Positions 20,856 to 33,171 of a stretch of DNA of 64,000 nucleotides are shown piece by piece. The notes under the pieces were generated by a model, which worked only from the letters and a program-made list of their open reading frames with translations, was not told the DNA's origin and made no database searches. A program made the translations under genes and the position numbers. Positions within the stretch are counted from its first letter, which is position 1. Each line of letters starts with the position of its first letter. The stretch is from Siphonodentalium dalli (lineage: Eukaryota > Mollusca > Scaphopoda > Gadilida > Siphonodentaliidae): the NCBI GenBank assembly GCA_032622095.1, contig CP136065.1:215988151-216052150 (forward strand). Direction: 5' to 3'.

Positions 20856-22300
20856 ATTTTTTTAAACATTTTTTTTATGTATGACTTTGACAACTTATGA
20901 TTATTATGTTAGTACCTTGGTGTGGGTGGCCTGTTGTGAATTTTCCATTTTTATTACTTTAGCAATAAATGAGTTAAAGCTTTTTTTTCTTTCCAAAAGT
21001 GTATTCTCCCAACAGTTTAAATTGTGGGTGAGAGAGATATCTGCTTTGATGGATGGACACATGAAGGACTAGATGGGTGTAATGCAGTTAGTATACCACC
21101 ATTCATATGGGACATTGGGGTATAATCTTTTTATTTCTACCGACTCTTTATTTTGACAATTTAAATTAAAAAAAATACACAGATTTTATTTTTTTATTCC
21201 TCCCACCTCCCCTATCTTTGAGCCAAAAAATATCTGTTAACCAAGTAATAATACATAAAATGCCTTGGCACTGTCAGTTGTGGCATTCGCTCTCGTGTCC
21301 AACAGGCAGGTTCAATATTGAGATCAGCGTCCATTTATCTTGGGGTATCACATTCAATGGACTGACTATTAATACTGTTGATACTATTACTATTAATACT
21401 GTTGATTCTCGTACATTCTTTTTTAATTTTAATAAATATTGGAGCAATAAAATAAATGACAGTCTTCCCATACCCAACTTGCGATACTATAAAGTTATGG
21501 TAGGCCTACATGTATGCACACTGTGTTCCCGTGACGTATTGCGATAATTGCCAACCAGATAATAATATATTTAATTATTTTGGCATCTCAGTTATTATTA
21601 CAGAATACAAACTACAATCAGCTAATGGGGTCATGGTAACGATAAATGCACTCCAGTTTCAGTCGGCGTGAGAATGAAATGTTGCCGTAAATAATTGCTG
21701 TCTGCTTCAATTCAGACTATATTTTCTTCCGTGGTTCTGATAAAAGGCTTTCTTTTCTCACAATTATGAAACTGCAATAAAATTGATCATCGGTCGCATA
21801 TTGATCTTACAGTACCGATATTAAACAGTGACCAAAAGAACTACATGGTTGTTTGATCGATTAACGGAAGAAAATGAACTTACCGGTAGTTCAACTTACC
21901 AGGGCTTATATTTCGGCGAGAATCCAAATCTAGATTTTCGTATATATTCTCGCAAATTACCCTGGATTCTCGTGAAAAAAGTATATATCGATTCTCGCAA
22001 GGATTCTCGCAAAATGAAAAATATGGCATATGCCCTGCTTGCAAAAATATCAAACACGTGTGCATTTATGTAGAAAACTACTACACTAGAATGACACTAT
22101 CACGTGACTGGTGTGCATTTATGTATACAGAAATGCATACAGTGTGCATCTATGTTATTAGTCCAAAATTGACTATACATTGGGATATCTTTAGTATCCC
22201 GTAGATTTTCGACTACTATGTTATGTATAAAACATAAGACATCGACCCCATTAGCATCAGTACCAGTATAGGAAACACTACATGTATGTTGGGTTCAAAC
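20856..22300. other. Intergenic, nothing recognised
   Basis: Downstream of the RecQ fragment on its strand. I looked here for further helicase exons and saw none. An AT-rich stretch (21890-22030) repeats GATTCTCGCAA-like phrases, probably a decayed repeat. Confidence 0.4.
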
Positions 22301-22508
22301 TCACCATTTTTCAACAATATGACACTCATCTATCACAATGGCAGAAACAATTCTCTGGAAACTTTCACTGCCAATCAACACTCCCCCAGTTTTGCTGTTT
22401 AGCAGTGTCTCAGGGTGACAAAAAATTATGTCAAACACAATCTTCCCCTGTATGAGTTCATGTATATTGACACATTCATCTCTGCTGGTGGTCACTTTGC
22501 AGTCAATG
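22301..22508 (-). pseudogene. RecQ-like helicase fragment, motif II part
   Basis: This continues the ORF that is broken by the element at 22509-22985. It reads through IIFCHPETLLNS and ends in AIVIDECHIVEKW, matching the DEAH/DECH-type motif II of RecQ-like helicases, normally followed by a Trp. A donor-like site (ATG|GTGAGT) lies at the end, with an in-frame TGA if unspliced. No later helicase motif (III-VI) or RQC/HRDC domain was found, so the gene looks truncated or its other exons lie elsewhere. Confidence 0.7.
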
Positions 22509-22985
22509 TTAAAGGTACTCAACCCGTAAAGAGGGTCCCCATCTCAACAGATTCCAACAACAACAATCCGATCGGAGGGTCCTATATTACTATTTCTTTG
22601 GCTTTGGGGGTAAAAAATATTTGATTCGAGTCGAGGAACCCATCAAACAAAGCTCAGAGTTATTAGATATTGATTTTTGAAATTTGTTATAAACTCGAGA
22701 TCAGTACTACTAACTGCCGTAATCTGCTCTGGATGTGTTCTCCAAATCTATTCAAACAGACAAGGATGGATAACTCTAAAATCAAGTGGTAATTTTAACG
22801 CAATTTTGACTGAGTTCTGGGCCAGATAGTATTCCCGATAACGAAAAATAATAGATTTCTAAAATCGATATCTAACAAATCTGAGCTTTGATGGGTGACT
22901 TCCTCGACTCGAATCAAATATTTTTGACCCCCGAAGCCATTGAAATAGTAATTGAGAGGAGTTTTATCGGGTTGAGTACCTTTAA
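22509..22985. mobile_element. TTAA-flanked MITE (element Q) inside the RecQ ORF
   Basis: TTAA at 22509-22512 and 22982-22985 bound inverted ends AGGTACTCAACCCG. The arms are about 170 bases and imperfect (one carries an extra stretch of about 35 bases). Phrases such as TATTTGATTCGAGTCGAGGA occur in both arms. TTAA targets are used by piggyBac and Kolobok; AGG-starting ends favour Kolobok. Its removal with one TTAA would restore the helicase frame, which proves insertion into a once-continuous exon. Confidence 0.85.
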
Positions 22986-23292
22986 GCTTACATCCTCTCA
23001 AGTTAAGTTTCTCTATCTTGGAAAGTTGGTCCTCGTGTATGATATTAAGAGGACTTATAATTAAAACTGTGGAATTCGAATTCTGTTTAACTTTCACTAG
23101 CTTCAGCAAATTTGGCAACAACAAATAAATTAAACTTTTCCCGTAACCAACCGGCAGATTAACGATGACGTCTCGTTGTTCTTCGTATATTAATCGAAGT
23201 GCTTCGATCTGCTTCTCTTTCAAATCATGCTTAACTCCGATTAAATCTTTAGAAATGTTTAACGCAGATTTAAAATTCATGAATGTCGCCAT
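22986..23292 (-). pseudogene. RecQ-like helicase fragment, N-terminal ATP-binding part
   Basis: It starts at an ATG in good context (AAAATGGCG, 23292), 15 bases inside a longer open frame. It reads a Q-motif-like segment (LKEKQIEAL), then Walker A (NLPVGYGKS), then motif Ia (VLIISPLNIIHEDQ). These are superfamily 2 RecQ-type features. RecQ helicases unwind DNA 3' to 5'; this short intronless kind with few domains is common as multi-copy, often defective genes in invertebrates (general knowledge). The frame breaks where element Q is inserted at a TTAA. Confidence 0.78.
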
Positions 23293-23800
23293 TTTACAAA
23301 AACACAAGTTTAGGAAGTCTATTTTTGGCGCAGTAAATCGTCGGAACTATATTTATTCACCTATTATCTTATTTTGACCGCCAAATGTTTGCAATAGTGG
23401 TAATTCTTTTGGTATTCTTTCGGTATTTATAAGAACAATATGAACTGGACCAGACATAGACAATTGTACCCCTAAAACATAAGAATTAAAAACACGTAAG
23501 AAATTGTTACCAAAAAATGTCCTTATGGCAGTGCTATTTCGCAGTGTAACGTAGAGGGCGCTGTATGGAGTTTGCTGTTGAGCAGCACAGAGTACTTTAT
23601 ACAAGCTACTATCAAGACGCGGCTGAGGCCTGTTTATACAAGCTATCAAGACGCGACTGAGAGACTGAACAGCCAGTCCCAAGCTCTACCAGCGTCCCTA
23701 ATCTATCTTTCCACCCACACCAGGGTTCAACTTCACCCACTCATTTACTTCCTTAATGTCTCTTCAAATCGTTTTCCGACATTAAGATAAAAGTGTCCAC
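23293..23800. other. Upstream of RecQ fragment, nothing recognised
   Basis: A short near-repeat occurs at about 23600-23660 (the phrases ACAAGCTA(c)TATCAAGACGCG and GGCTGAGGCCTGTTT / GACTGAGAGACTG). There are no supported genes. Confidence 0.4.
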
Positions 23801-23811
23801 AGAGACTCCAG

Positions 23812-23900
23812 ACCACAGGGGTCTGTAACGCGCTGCGCTGCCACCCCCTTTGCACTGCCCCTATGCGCCAAAATTATATATAGGCCCTATAGGCCTACCC
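23812..23900. mobile_element. Terminal fragment of the hAT-like family seen at 62282
   Basis: CACAGGGGTCTGTAACGCGC then CCCCCTTTGCACTGCCCCTA matches the right terminal repeat of the 62282-63053 element (inverted). The other end was not found. Confidence 0.55.
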
Positions 23901-23989
23901 GCCTGCTTTACGTTAATAGTATCATATATGGGACTAGAGCCCAAAGCCGCCATCGCACGCCGCCGCCAGCCATATTGGCCACAAGCTAG

Positions 23990-24850
23990 TAGTATTGGCG
24001 GGCACTCTGGCCCACCCCCTCGCTCGGGGGCACTCTGGCCCATGGGCCAGAGTGCCCCCCGAGAAACTGATTTGGATATTTTCTGGCCCACCCACCTCGC
24101 TCGGGGGCACTCTGGCCCATGGGCCAGAGTGCCCCCGAGAAACTGATTTCTCTATTTTTATCTGTACCATTTTACCATTATCTCATAACATATTTCACTG
24201 AAAGGTAACTTCTGCAAGTACATTTTACAACGCAAGCGTCTTCCAATTTATTCCAAGACTTTCGCTTTTGTTAAAACTGCACTGGTAAAGTAGACAATTT
24301 ACCAACACATCTATTTTTTCTCGTAGTATTCTAAGTTCAATGTGTACAGCGAATGGGAGCGCCCTTCGCTTACCACACTGGCATTAGAATCCGAGAAAAA
24401 ATCGATACATTGGTAAATTGTGCTCTTTTCTGTCAAAAAAAAACCCTTCGAAGCGCTCACCTTACTCTTTTGGAATCTAGCACAACCTCTAGACCGACCC
24501 TGGGCGGGGCACTCTGGCCCACCCACCTCGCTCGGTGGCACTCTGGCCCAGAGTGCCCGCCAATACTACTCAAGCTGCCGTCGGCAATATTATCGTAACG
24601 TCAGCTAACAAAGACTCCGTCCATGGGCCAGAGTGCCCCCGAGAAACTGATTTGGATTTTTTCTGGCCCACCCACCTCGCTCGGGGGCACTCTGGCACAT
24701 GAGGTCACGTTGGTGGGCCAGAAAAAATCCAAATCAGTTTCTCGGGGGCACTCTGAGTGCCCCCGAGCGAGGGGGGTGGGCCAGAGTGCCCGCCAATACT
24801 ACTCAAGCTGCCGTCAGCAATATTATCGTAACGTCAGCTAACAAAGACTC
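23990..24850. repeat. GC-rich inverted-repeat cluster (GGGCACTCTGGCCCA family)
   Basis: At least nine copies of GGGCACTCTGGCCCA or its complement occur in both orientations, in two clusters (23999-24135 and 24507-24797). They are linked by repeated spacers (CGAGAAACTGATTTGGAT; ACCCACCTCGCTCGGGGGCA). The segment CCAATACTACTCAAGCTGCC through GACTCCGTC occurs twice (from 24560 and 24793). The outer motif TATTGGCGGGCACTC appears at both sides in inverse. This looks like several nested or tandemly inserted foldback elements. The open frames here are only reflections of the repeat. Confidence 0.75.
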
Positions 24851-26655
24851 CGTCACCGGGATTTTTTAAATGGCTGAGCCGTGCATGTGCACGGGCTTAT
24901 ATATATGTCAGGCACAACTGTACAGTGAATCGCAAAGAACTAAACCGCATTGCCTATAATATTGGCATACACGCGTGGACACTGCTTGGTTGTTATATTA
25001 TCAGAATACCCGGGCCTTTCAATGTGGAATACCAGGAATAGACTATATATTCCAATGCATGCATGCTTTCATATAACTGAATGGGATCATCCATTCAGTA
25101 TTGAAACTTGAAAGGGTTAAAATATAAATTGTAATTTCGATACGACTCAGTTTCAGACATTGCTGGCATTTATCAATATAAGCACATTATCTGTAGAATA
25201 GAATAGAATATAGTTTGAAATATTATATATCATTACTATCGGATTCATCCTTCAAACTGAATGATTATGATGCATGCATAATTATATCGCAAGATGCATG
25301 CCAGTGATGATAGCAGTCTGAAGTCGACAGAAGTCCAAATGTATACATAACTTATTGCGATTATGTGGGACACTACATTTGTACATACATGACTGCATGA
25401 TTTATCAAAAAGATGTTTGCGATTTATCGCAAAGGTTTGCGATTTATCGCAGATATATTTGTATGCGTTGGCACTAATGGGCTTCCGTAATTACTAACTT
25501 TAAAAGACCCTCAAATTGTTTACAATGACATACAGGTATATGTCGTTAATATGGCCTGCGTGGATATATAGGATCTCCAACGAGTTATGTTGGGATATAA
25601 GATTTCATTAAACGAGTTTGATTAATTTGAATCACAACGAGTCGTATATAGATGAGTTGTGAATCAAATTTTCATAATCTGATATCCCAACTTAACGAGT
25701 TGAATATCTTGTATATCACATGAAAAATAAACTAGAGCTTTGTTTCCTTCAGCTAGGAGAGTATAAAATTTACAGCGTTTGCTGACACGCGTAACAACCG
25801 TATACCAGTACCGGCATGCAGTACGACAGTATTGCACTCTGGGACTGGTGACGGAAAATAAATATAATCCGGCCCCCAATTTGCCTCTTTGTGTCTGTGT
25901 CTAGTTTCGTTAGTGCAACGAAGTTGGATAATTTTACTTTAACGAACAAAGCAATAATTTTGCATTGTCTGGTATTGGTGTCATGTACGGCTTTTCGAAA
26001 TTCATAACTAACTAGTGAGAGATAATGATATATGGCTTTTTAAATGATAAAATAGGAGTTTCATGTGCACCTACAGCCAAATCAAGGCTTCTACATCGAG
26101 CAACTTACAGACAGATACAGAACGATGTGATGTAGATATATATACCCAGAGGTTATAAGCAACTAAATACATGAAATTATGCCCCCTTGGCATTTGTGTA
26201 GGGAAACTCGAGTCAGCTAGCATAAAAAAAAATAACGGCAGCTGAATGGTGTATAATATCTTCGGTTGTTTAATGTGAAAGAAAAAATAAATTCATAGGC
26301 TATGTTAATTCCTCGGCCATTTGTGTGGGATTGTTCGTCAAGCGGCTACATTGGTCGCCAAATTTGGTAGGGGTGGGGGTCTTTTTCTATATTAAAATTT
26401 TGTGCATAAAAGGGTTAGTTGTGGAAATGCCAATTTATTTCCAGGAATAAGTATGGTGAGGCACCATTTATTTTTTGACAACTTATGCCCGACATGGAAT
26501 TATACAAGCAAAAGTATTTAAAGTTTGGCTCAGTAGGGTGATGAATCGTCGGGATGGCTTAACCCTAACACTGTCGCCTATGGGAAATATTTAGTTGATT
26601 GTAACGCAGAGCTATTAGCTTATCATCCGCAACGTGCACTCATTTCCGAATGTCA
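24851..26655. other. Intergenic; C4 fragment near 25050-25118
   Basis: The phrase TATAACTGAATGGGATCATC and the following AAAGGGTTAA match the right half of family C4. Near 25407-25453 TTTGCGATTTATCGCA occurs twice in tandem. The palindromic segment near 25580-25700 (CAACGAGTTATGTTGGGATA against ATATCCCAACTTAACGAGTT) looks like a small foldback. No gene was seen. Confidence 0.45.
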
Positions 26656-27587
26656 ACGGAAATAGATGGTCACTAAAAAGTGTACTCCGTCCCCGACACC
26701 GACTCGGAGAAAATGTGTACTCGGAAGATATATGTTGCATATCTTTTCTACTTTATGGAAAAACAAAATTCTTTTGCTAAATTATATGTAACTATGCCAA
26801 TTTATTCAATATGTGATAAAAAATTGACCGAAAAAATTACTAACATACTTTTTAACAGCATTTTTACTTCGAAAACACACTAAAAAGTGTACTCCAAGAA
26901 AAAGTGTACCCGAGCTAAATCTTGAATTTCACGCTTCACTATCCACTTCACAAACATTAAATGTTGTACAATACTTTTAACAGGTTGTAGAAATATATTG
27001 GTGATATGAATTAATTATTTTATGCAGTGAAACATATTCAATTCTCACATTTGTCGTGGTGTCAAAAAATGGCATACTCCGGCCCGACGCCGACTCGGGG
27101 GAAATTGTGTAGCCCTGGGCCTACTCGGAAGATATATGATATAATTGTATCACTATTATACGAATAATTTATTATTTCAACGAACTATAAGTCAGCGAAG
27201 TCATAGTTATACCAATGTTAACTTCATTCAAACATTACAAATTATTCTTCTATTATAATAAACTTTACATCCAAATTACATTAAAAAGTGTACTCCGACG
27301 TAATCTATCACGCATAAGGTTTGCTTTCGTATTCTCTTATACTTCCGTCGCCACAGCTCGAAGTGGAATATGATCAATATTGTTATGCATGATTGTTTAC
27401 CCACTAAAACACATTATGAAGGCCCTATGTGACAAGTTTGATATGTCGTAATTCGCCCTGTCGATTGTGGTATATTTGCCTTAGCTTTTCTGTTTGAATT
27501 TTGTACTACACAAACAACAGGTAACACCTTGATAAATCCAAACTGCACCAACACCTTGTAGAGTGTTTAGAACACAAACGATTCTCC

Positions 27588-27791
27588 ATGTTTCCTTCAC
27601 GAAAGAAGCAGTTGAAACTCAATAAGAAACATGTTTTAACATATGACTTAGAATTGGACTGTGATGTATGCCGTTTGCCTAATATATTCGATGACATAGT
27701 AGAATGTTCTGCAGAAGAATGTGATACATGTGTTCACCATATATGTACAAGTGATCCAAATAATTATAAATGCAAGAGCTGTTCCGTTTGA
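27588..27791 (+). CDS. Short PHD-finger ORF inside element E
   Basis: A 67-residue ORF with a complete though short C4HC3 zinc-binding pattern: C25, C28, C40, C45, H50, C53, C62, C65, read from LDCDVCRLP, VECSAEECDTCVHHICT and YKCKSCS. A basic N-terminal tail (SRKKQLKLNKK) precedes it. PHD fingers bind histone tails or serve as protein-binding modules. The residues between the sixth and seventh cysteines are few, so the fold may be reduced. Its place at the centre of a foldback suggests either a captured exon or a piece of a transposon protein. No transposase is seen. Confidence 0.6.
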   Translation: MFPSRKKQLKLNKKHVLTYDLELDCDVCRLPNIFDDIVECSAEECDTCVHHICTSDPNNYKCKSCSV

Positions 27792-28261
27792 ATTAAATGA
27801 TAACTTAGCCTTATTGCTATGATGTATGGTATAATGACATGATGAATCCTACACACGTGACTGCATGGTTCTATTGACGTGTAGTCACAGACTATAGTGT
27901 AATTATACTGACTCACCTCGGATCGAGTCACCATTAGTGACCCGCGCTGAACGTGCACGGACATCCTTGGTAAAAAATATCGGAAAACAAGCAAGACATC
28001 AGTAAGAATATGATCATGTCATTATAAATGATAAGCCTGTATATATTATTAAAAAGGGGAGTTAAAAATGAACCAAAAGACACTGAATTAAAAACCCCGA
28101 CGTTGGCCGCAGACGTCGGAGTACACTTTTTAATGTAATTTGGATGTCAAGTTTATTATAATAGAAGAATAATTTGTAATGTTTGAATGAAGTTAACATT
28201 GGTATAACTATGACTTCGCTGACTTATAGTTCGTTGAAATAATAAATTATTCGTATAATAC

Positions 28262-29494
28262 TGTAGTGATGCGGACCGGACCGCTTTGGACCGGTCCGGT
28301 CCGCGGTCCAGGGGTGGACCGCGGTCAGGTCCGGACCGGGTGTCACTGGACCGGACCGGACCGCTTTTTGCCGCCGGTCCGGTACTCTCCGGTCCGGTCC
28401 ACTATTTTACTTCAGTTATAATAAACTATCGCGAATATTATTGCGTATTTGCCGTCATACCAATTAGCAACGATGTATTGACGCATTCAAGTGGTTAATA
28501 TCTATTAAACGTTTGATGCCACGCAAACAATGTATCTATAGATGTACTTTGTACATGTCACTTTCCTTATGAAAGTGCCAGTGTGGGCGGCCGCCTACTT
28601 TGATGTCGCCGATTACCGGCCGCCTGCTTTGATGTCGCAAAATGTTAAGCATTCTGAAAACATTTTCAAAATATAAAAATTGCTTGTTTCGTTCTAAATT
28701 GTTTTTAATAACTACTATCCTACACTGGCCAACACTTTGTAGCACCCTATCAATGCGACAAACATGCAACTGAATGAGTATGGAACTATTTGTCATAAAC
28801 ATTGTAACATGGCATCAACTAATCAATTTGGATGGATATCGAATCGAGTATTCTATTGTTTTTCACAGTTATAATTATCGAAGAAACATGCAAACCACAT
28901 TACATAGTACATATACAAGACAGTCACATTAATCGAATAGTAGTTGTACATAGGTATATATATCTTTATTTCCTCCATCTAGGAGAGTATGTTTAAAAAA
29001 AAAAAAAAATTATAACAATAATACAGAGAAGACAATAGATAATAATAGTATAGTTATTTCGTTTAAATTTCAAATTAATGAAAATAAGTATATGATACGA
29101 ATCATGAAAACGAATAGTTGAGTGTCATTTAGTTTGGTTATAACACATTATGACCCTAGCTATATATCTGTCCAATACATTTAATTAGTGCATGTACTAG
29201 AAATACTATTATCGTGCATCGTTCCCAGTATATCCCATATCAGAGACAGACAATGATGCATACAATATGGACTCATTGCAATGCACTGAACTCAGTAACC
29301 TTATAGGTTGTACTATACAGAGTAAAACTTTGAGAAAACAGAGAATTCATTAACATATAGCCTATTATAGGTGGACCGGACCGTTTTGGACCGGTCCAGG
29401 CATGTGTACCGGACCGGAATGGCCTGGACCGGACTGGACCGTCTTGGCAGTGGACCGGACCACCCAAGGTGGTCCGGTCCGGTCCGCATCACCA
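28262..29494. mobile_element. hAT-like element with GGACCGG subterminal repeats, nested in E
   Basis: The ends TGTAGTGATGCGGACCGG and the inverse CCGCATCACCA are flanked by TATAATAC (28254-28261) and TATAATAG (29495-29502), 7 of 8 identical. The pre-insertion sequence is visible in the intact left arm of element E. Both ends are packed with GGACCGG or its complement (about 12 at the left, about 8 at the right). Such subterminal arrays are typical hAT transposase-binding sites. The inside is AT-rich and non-coding. Confidence 0.85.
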
Positions 29495-29987
29495 TATAAT
29501 AGTGATACAATTATATCATATATCTTCCGAGTACACAATTTCCCCCGAGTCGGCGTCGGGCCGGAGTATGACATTTTTGACACCACGACAAATGTGAGAA
29601 TTGAATATGTTTCACTGCATAAAATAATTAATTCATATCACCAATATATTTCTACAACATGTTAAAAGTATTGTACAACATTTAATGTTTGTGAAGTGGA
29701 TAGTGAAGCGTGAAATTCCAAGATTTAGCTCGGGTACACTTTTTCTTGGAGTACACGTTTTAGTGTGTTTTCGAAGTAAAAATGCTATTAAAAAGTATGT
29801 TAGTAATTTTTTCGGTAATTTTTTTATCACATATTGAATAAATTGGCATAGTAGCATATAATTTAGCAAAAGAAATTTGTTTTTCCATAAAGTAGAAAAG
29901 ATATGCAACATATATCTTCCGAGTACACATTTTCTCAGAGTCGGGGCCGGGGCCGGAGTACACATTTTAGTGACCATCACGGAAATA

Positions 29988-30494
29988 GCCGAGTAAGTCT
30001 CGTGATCGTGACATCATTTCGGGGAAAATATCTCCAAAGTTGCTGAAGAACTTTGTATTTATTTATATCTAGACACAATAGAACAAATTATTTCTGTGAG
30101 TGATTATCTACAATATAAAGCGGTGACGTATATAATGCCATTTATACCGAAACATCAACTGTTCAATTAATCTACCAAACTTACCAAATTTCGAGGTAAA
30201 CAAACCGACAAAACATCGATGATCGAAAATTCAGGAAGAGCCTGGACGAGAAATTCTTAGTCTTTGTCGACACCGTTGTGGACTTGTGGTAAAACCATAC
30301 TATTGCAAAACACTCATATATTTGCACATCATTGTTTAGCCAGAGCATACATGTATACTATATATCTGTCTCTGAAACTCCACTCTGGCTTTTGGTTCAT
30401 CTGTCACAAGTTTTCCATCTCAAATTGTCAATCACTTCTTCGTAGACAGGTAGACGTAGTTCATCCTCTTAGTCTACGGTGGCTGATTTGCGAC
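29988..30494. other. Spacer between elements E and J1
   Basis: AT-rich, with no gene recognised. The last nine bases (30486-30494) are the left TSD of J1. Confidence 0.4.
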
Positions 30495-33115
30495 TAGTCC
30501 AACAAAAAATTAGACTTTCGGATTAATTGGAATTTTAATATTTGGACATTTATGGACCATTTAATCCTTCAGTCTAAATGACTCTAATGGTACACGTGAA
30601 AAATTTGAACGCTACGAAGCCACATTTTTTATGTGGCAAGGGCATGCCCCTTTAACTTACACTGTTCACGTCCAATGACACAAATAAAACCATAAATAAA
30701 AAACACATACCTGTTGTTGGAATGTTTAGTATCATGACTGAACTAACTAGAATATTTTTTGTCACTATTAATCCATTAAAATTTGATCAGAATACACACG
30801 TCAGAAATATCAACATCGTCTGCATGAGGATTATGCGCCGTATTTTAGATTACGCGCATGCGTAAAGGATCAGAAATCATGGATTTTTTTTAGGCCACAC
30901 CAAACTTATTTCGCAGTTTCATTGTTCCAGACCACGTAGGAGCAGGCTGATTTTTATAGACATTGGATCTATACCGGTATCCTTATAATTTTTCAGAGTG
31001 AATGATTTTTGTTCACATCTATATATTAAGTATATATGTAATAAGCGCTAGATAAAAACGCTAACTGGCTGTCAAGCCACATACAGTACAAAGACGCAAG
31101 GAAAGCTATAGTGGATGGGTTTCAAGTAGGCCTTCAGTTTCAACAATTGGAAAGTTTGTGCCTAACATGTTGAATTTGTTTTGATATGCGAGTATTACTG
31201 TGGTCATATATATAATGTGAAATTTGTAGTGATAAATCGAGATATATATAAACACACACATTATATAGCATCGTCGTCGAAATTGCTAGAAGTTTCATAG
31301 CAGACGTCTAAATGCAATTTTGGGCGCAATTTGTTACCGGATGGGAATATATTCGCTGCACCGTGGTCTTGTATTTTATAAATATAAAAACGAGCTTCGC
31401 TTTGATAATTGAGAATGACACAGCTACGAAAATGCATATATGTATACGAGTTCAATTATTCTATATAATTTGTGCCCGCCACACAGATGTGATATTTGTA
31501 AGCTCTGTGTGCGCACAGGTACGATTTTAGTCGAGCGACTGAATATGATTGGCTACTTCCAATAAATAGTACGACTCGATCGTAGAAAATCAAAATTATT
31601 CGATTCTTTGCGAGGCCGATCGTGCGACAAAATGTCCTGCGATTTTCCACCGCACAAGCTACGATTTTACCTATATATAGCCTACAATATAGGCTTAACC
31701 GGTGTCCGATATTTGTCGTACAATATATATCGCATCGTACGCGTGTGCGGCGCGTTAAGTCATGTTTAGGTTTTCCGTATCAATAATAATATATGTAGGC
31801 TGGTCTATTGCCAATTGTGTAATTTCCAATTTAACACAGTCAGGCAACTATTTTCGGTACGGTAGCGTATGTACAGGTACATACTTCAATTTATCTCCAA
31901 GTTTTACAATATACGTTTAAACACGTACACATATTCGCCGTTTTAATGACCATATATTCTTTTAAACATATAATAGGATGACCATACTTACCATTACTAC
32001 TGTAGAAAACATTAACACAACTGTTTATTTGAACGTTGATTTACCGTTTTCTCATTTTACTGGAAAAAGCGGTAATAATCGGTAACCATCGGAACAGCAG
32101 GATTTTTTTCTCGATGTCGATTATAAACAGGCAAACGAAAATATAGTCGAAGTGCCGTTTCAGTTAATCTGTTTATCACTAGAAATGTGTTGGTTTTATG
32201 CCAAAATATCGAACATAGACCTATATAATCCGGCTTTTGGTGACAATTTGGTCATAGTTTTCGACTTGTGAACATTTCATGGGGCAGGTGATCGTTGAAT
32301 TCATTGATTACAACTGATTTACTTACACGAAAATCCACAGGAATACGAATATAATCCACATAAGTGACTAATAATAATAACTATTACCCATGCATATCAT
32401 ACTCTCGTCGAATCTTGACATACCGGAAAGCTTGAAAGACCAAGCATCCGGTTAACCGGTTAATCAATTTGAATTTCAAAACTAATAAAATAATTTTCAT
32501 ATCCCTTCAAATATTGTTTACTTAAGAAAAGGCATCTTTATTTTTGGTACAAAAATATTAATGGTATAATTTTGATAAGAACACTTCTATGATGAAAATG
32601 TCAACAAAACCGGACGAACAGACCCTTATTATTGTTATTTATCAAACAAATAACATTTGGCGCTAATGTGCTATCTATAAATGCCAACAATTTGACCCAG
32701 TTGATATTTCCATATCTGCACGGCATATATTGATTTTCACGAGTAATCAATTTGTGTGGCCTTTATTTTAGAAGCGTGACGTCATCATTATCGTCTGTAT
32801 TTGAAAATGGTGATATGTTTTCGACTCCGAGATTAAACTAACAAATCTGTAATTCTGACAACGTTTATATCACAATCTATGTTTGAACATAAAGAATACT
32901 ATCTCCGCTACAGGTAAGACTCATGTATTTGTAGAAAATTTCAGATAGAATGGTATTTTGAAGGGGTTATATCGGTGGTCACTGGTGTTGACCTGCTTCA
33001 AAATTTGTGCAATCTTGATTTTCAGCTGTTTTATTAGACTAGAAGGAGTAATACAATCGTAAATGTCCAAATATTAAAATATGTATTAATCCGAATAGTC
33101 TAATTTGTTGGACTA
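30495..33115. mobile_element. Element J1: MULE-like, perfect 9-bp TSD
   Basis: The terminal repeats TAGTCCAAC(...)ATTAGAC and inverse GTCTAATTTGTTGGACTA are flanked by ATTTGCGAC at 30486-30494 and 33116-33124, a perfect 9-bp duplication. Terminal repeats extend about 110 bases with gaps and share TTTAATATTTGGACATTTA. The 2.6-kb interior is AT-rich and holds no ORF that I can assign. A miniature relative with the same ends lies at 50088-50231. Confidence 0.82.
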
Positions 33116-33171
33116 ATTTGCGACATGGTCAATATATATATTATCTCGACATAGCATCTCGATACTAGTAA

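Larger units (their letters stand above)
26665..29978. mobile_element. Element E: MULE-like foldback with 9-bp TSD and PHD ORF
   Basis: The ends GATGGTCACTAAAAAGTGTA and the inverse are flanked by a perfect 9-bp duplication, ACGGAAATA (26656-26664 and 29979-29987). Nine-base TSDs and very long terminal inverted repeats are typical of Mutator-like elements. The left arm (26665-27303) is repeated inverted at 28110-28260 plus 29495-29978; the right arm is split by a hAT insertion. Each arm holds two inner copies of the AAAAAGTGTACTCC motif. The centre (27304-28109) holds a 67-residue PHD-finger ORF. Without the hAT the element is about 2.1 kb. Confidence 0.85.

Noticed and set aside
23850-24846. 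GPxxARVP- and ECPRAR-type proteins on both strands
   Set aside because: They repeat with the GGGCACTCTGGCCCA motif and its complement. The open frames are due to the GC-rich repeat.
28286-29586. Frames rich in Gly/Pro/Arg (GPDRxGP)
   Set aside because: They read through the GGACCGG arrays of a hAT-like element.
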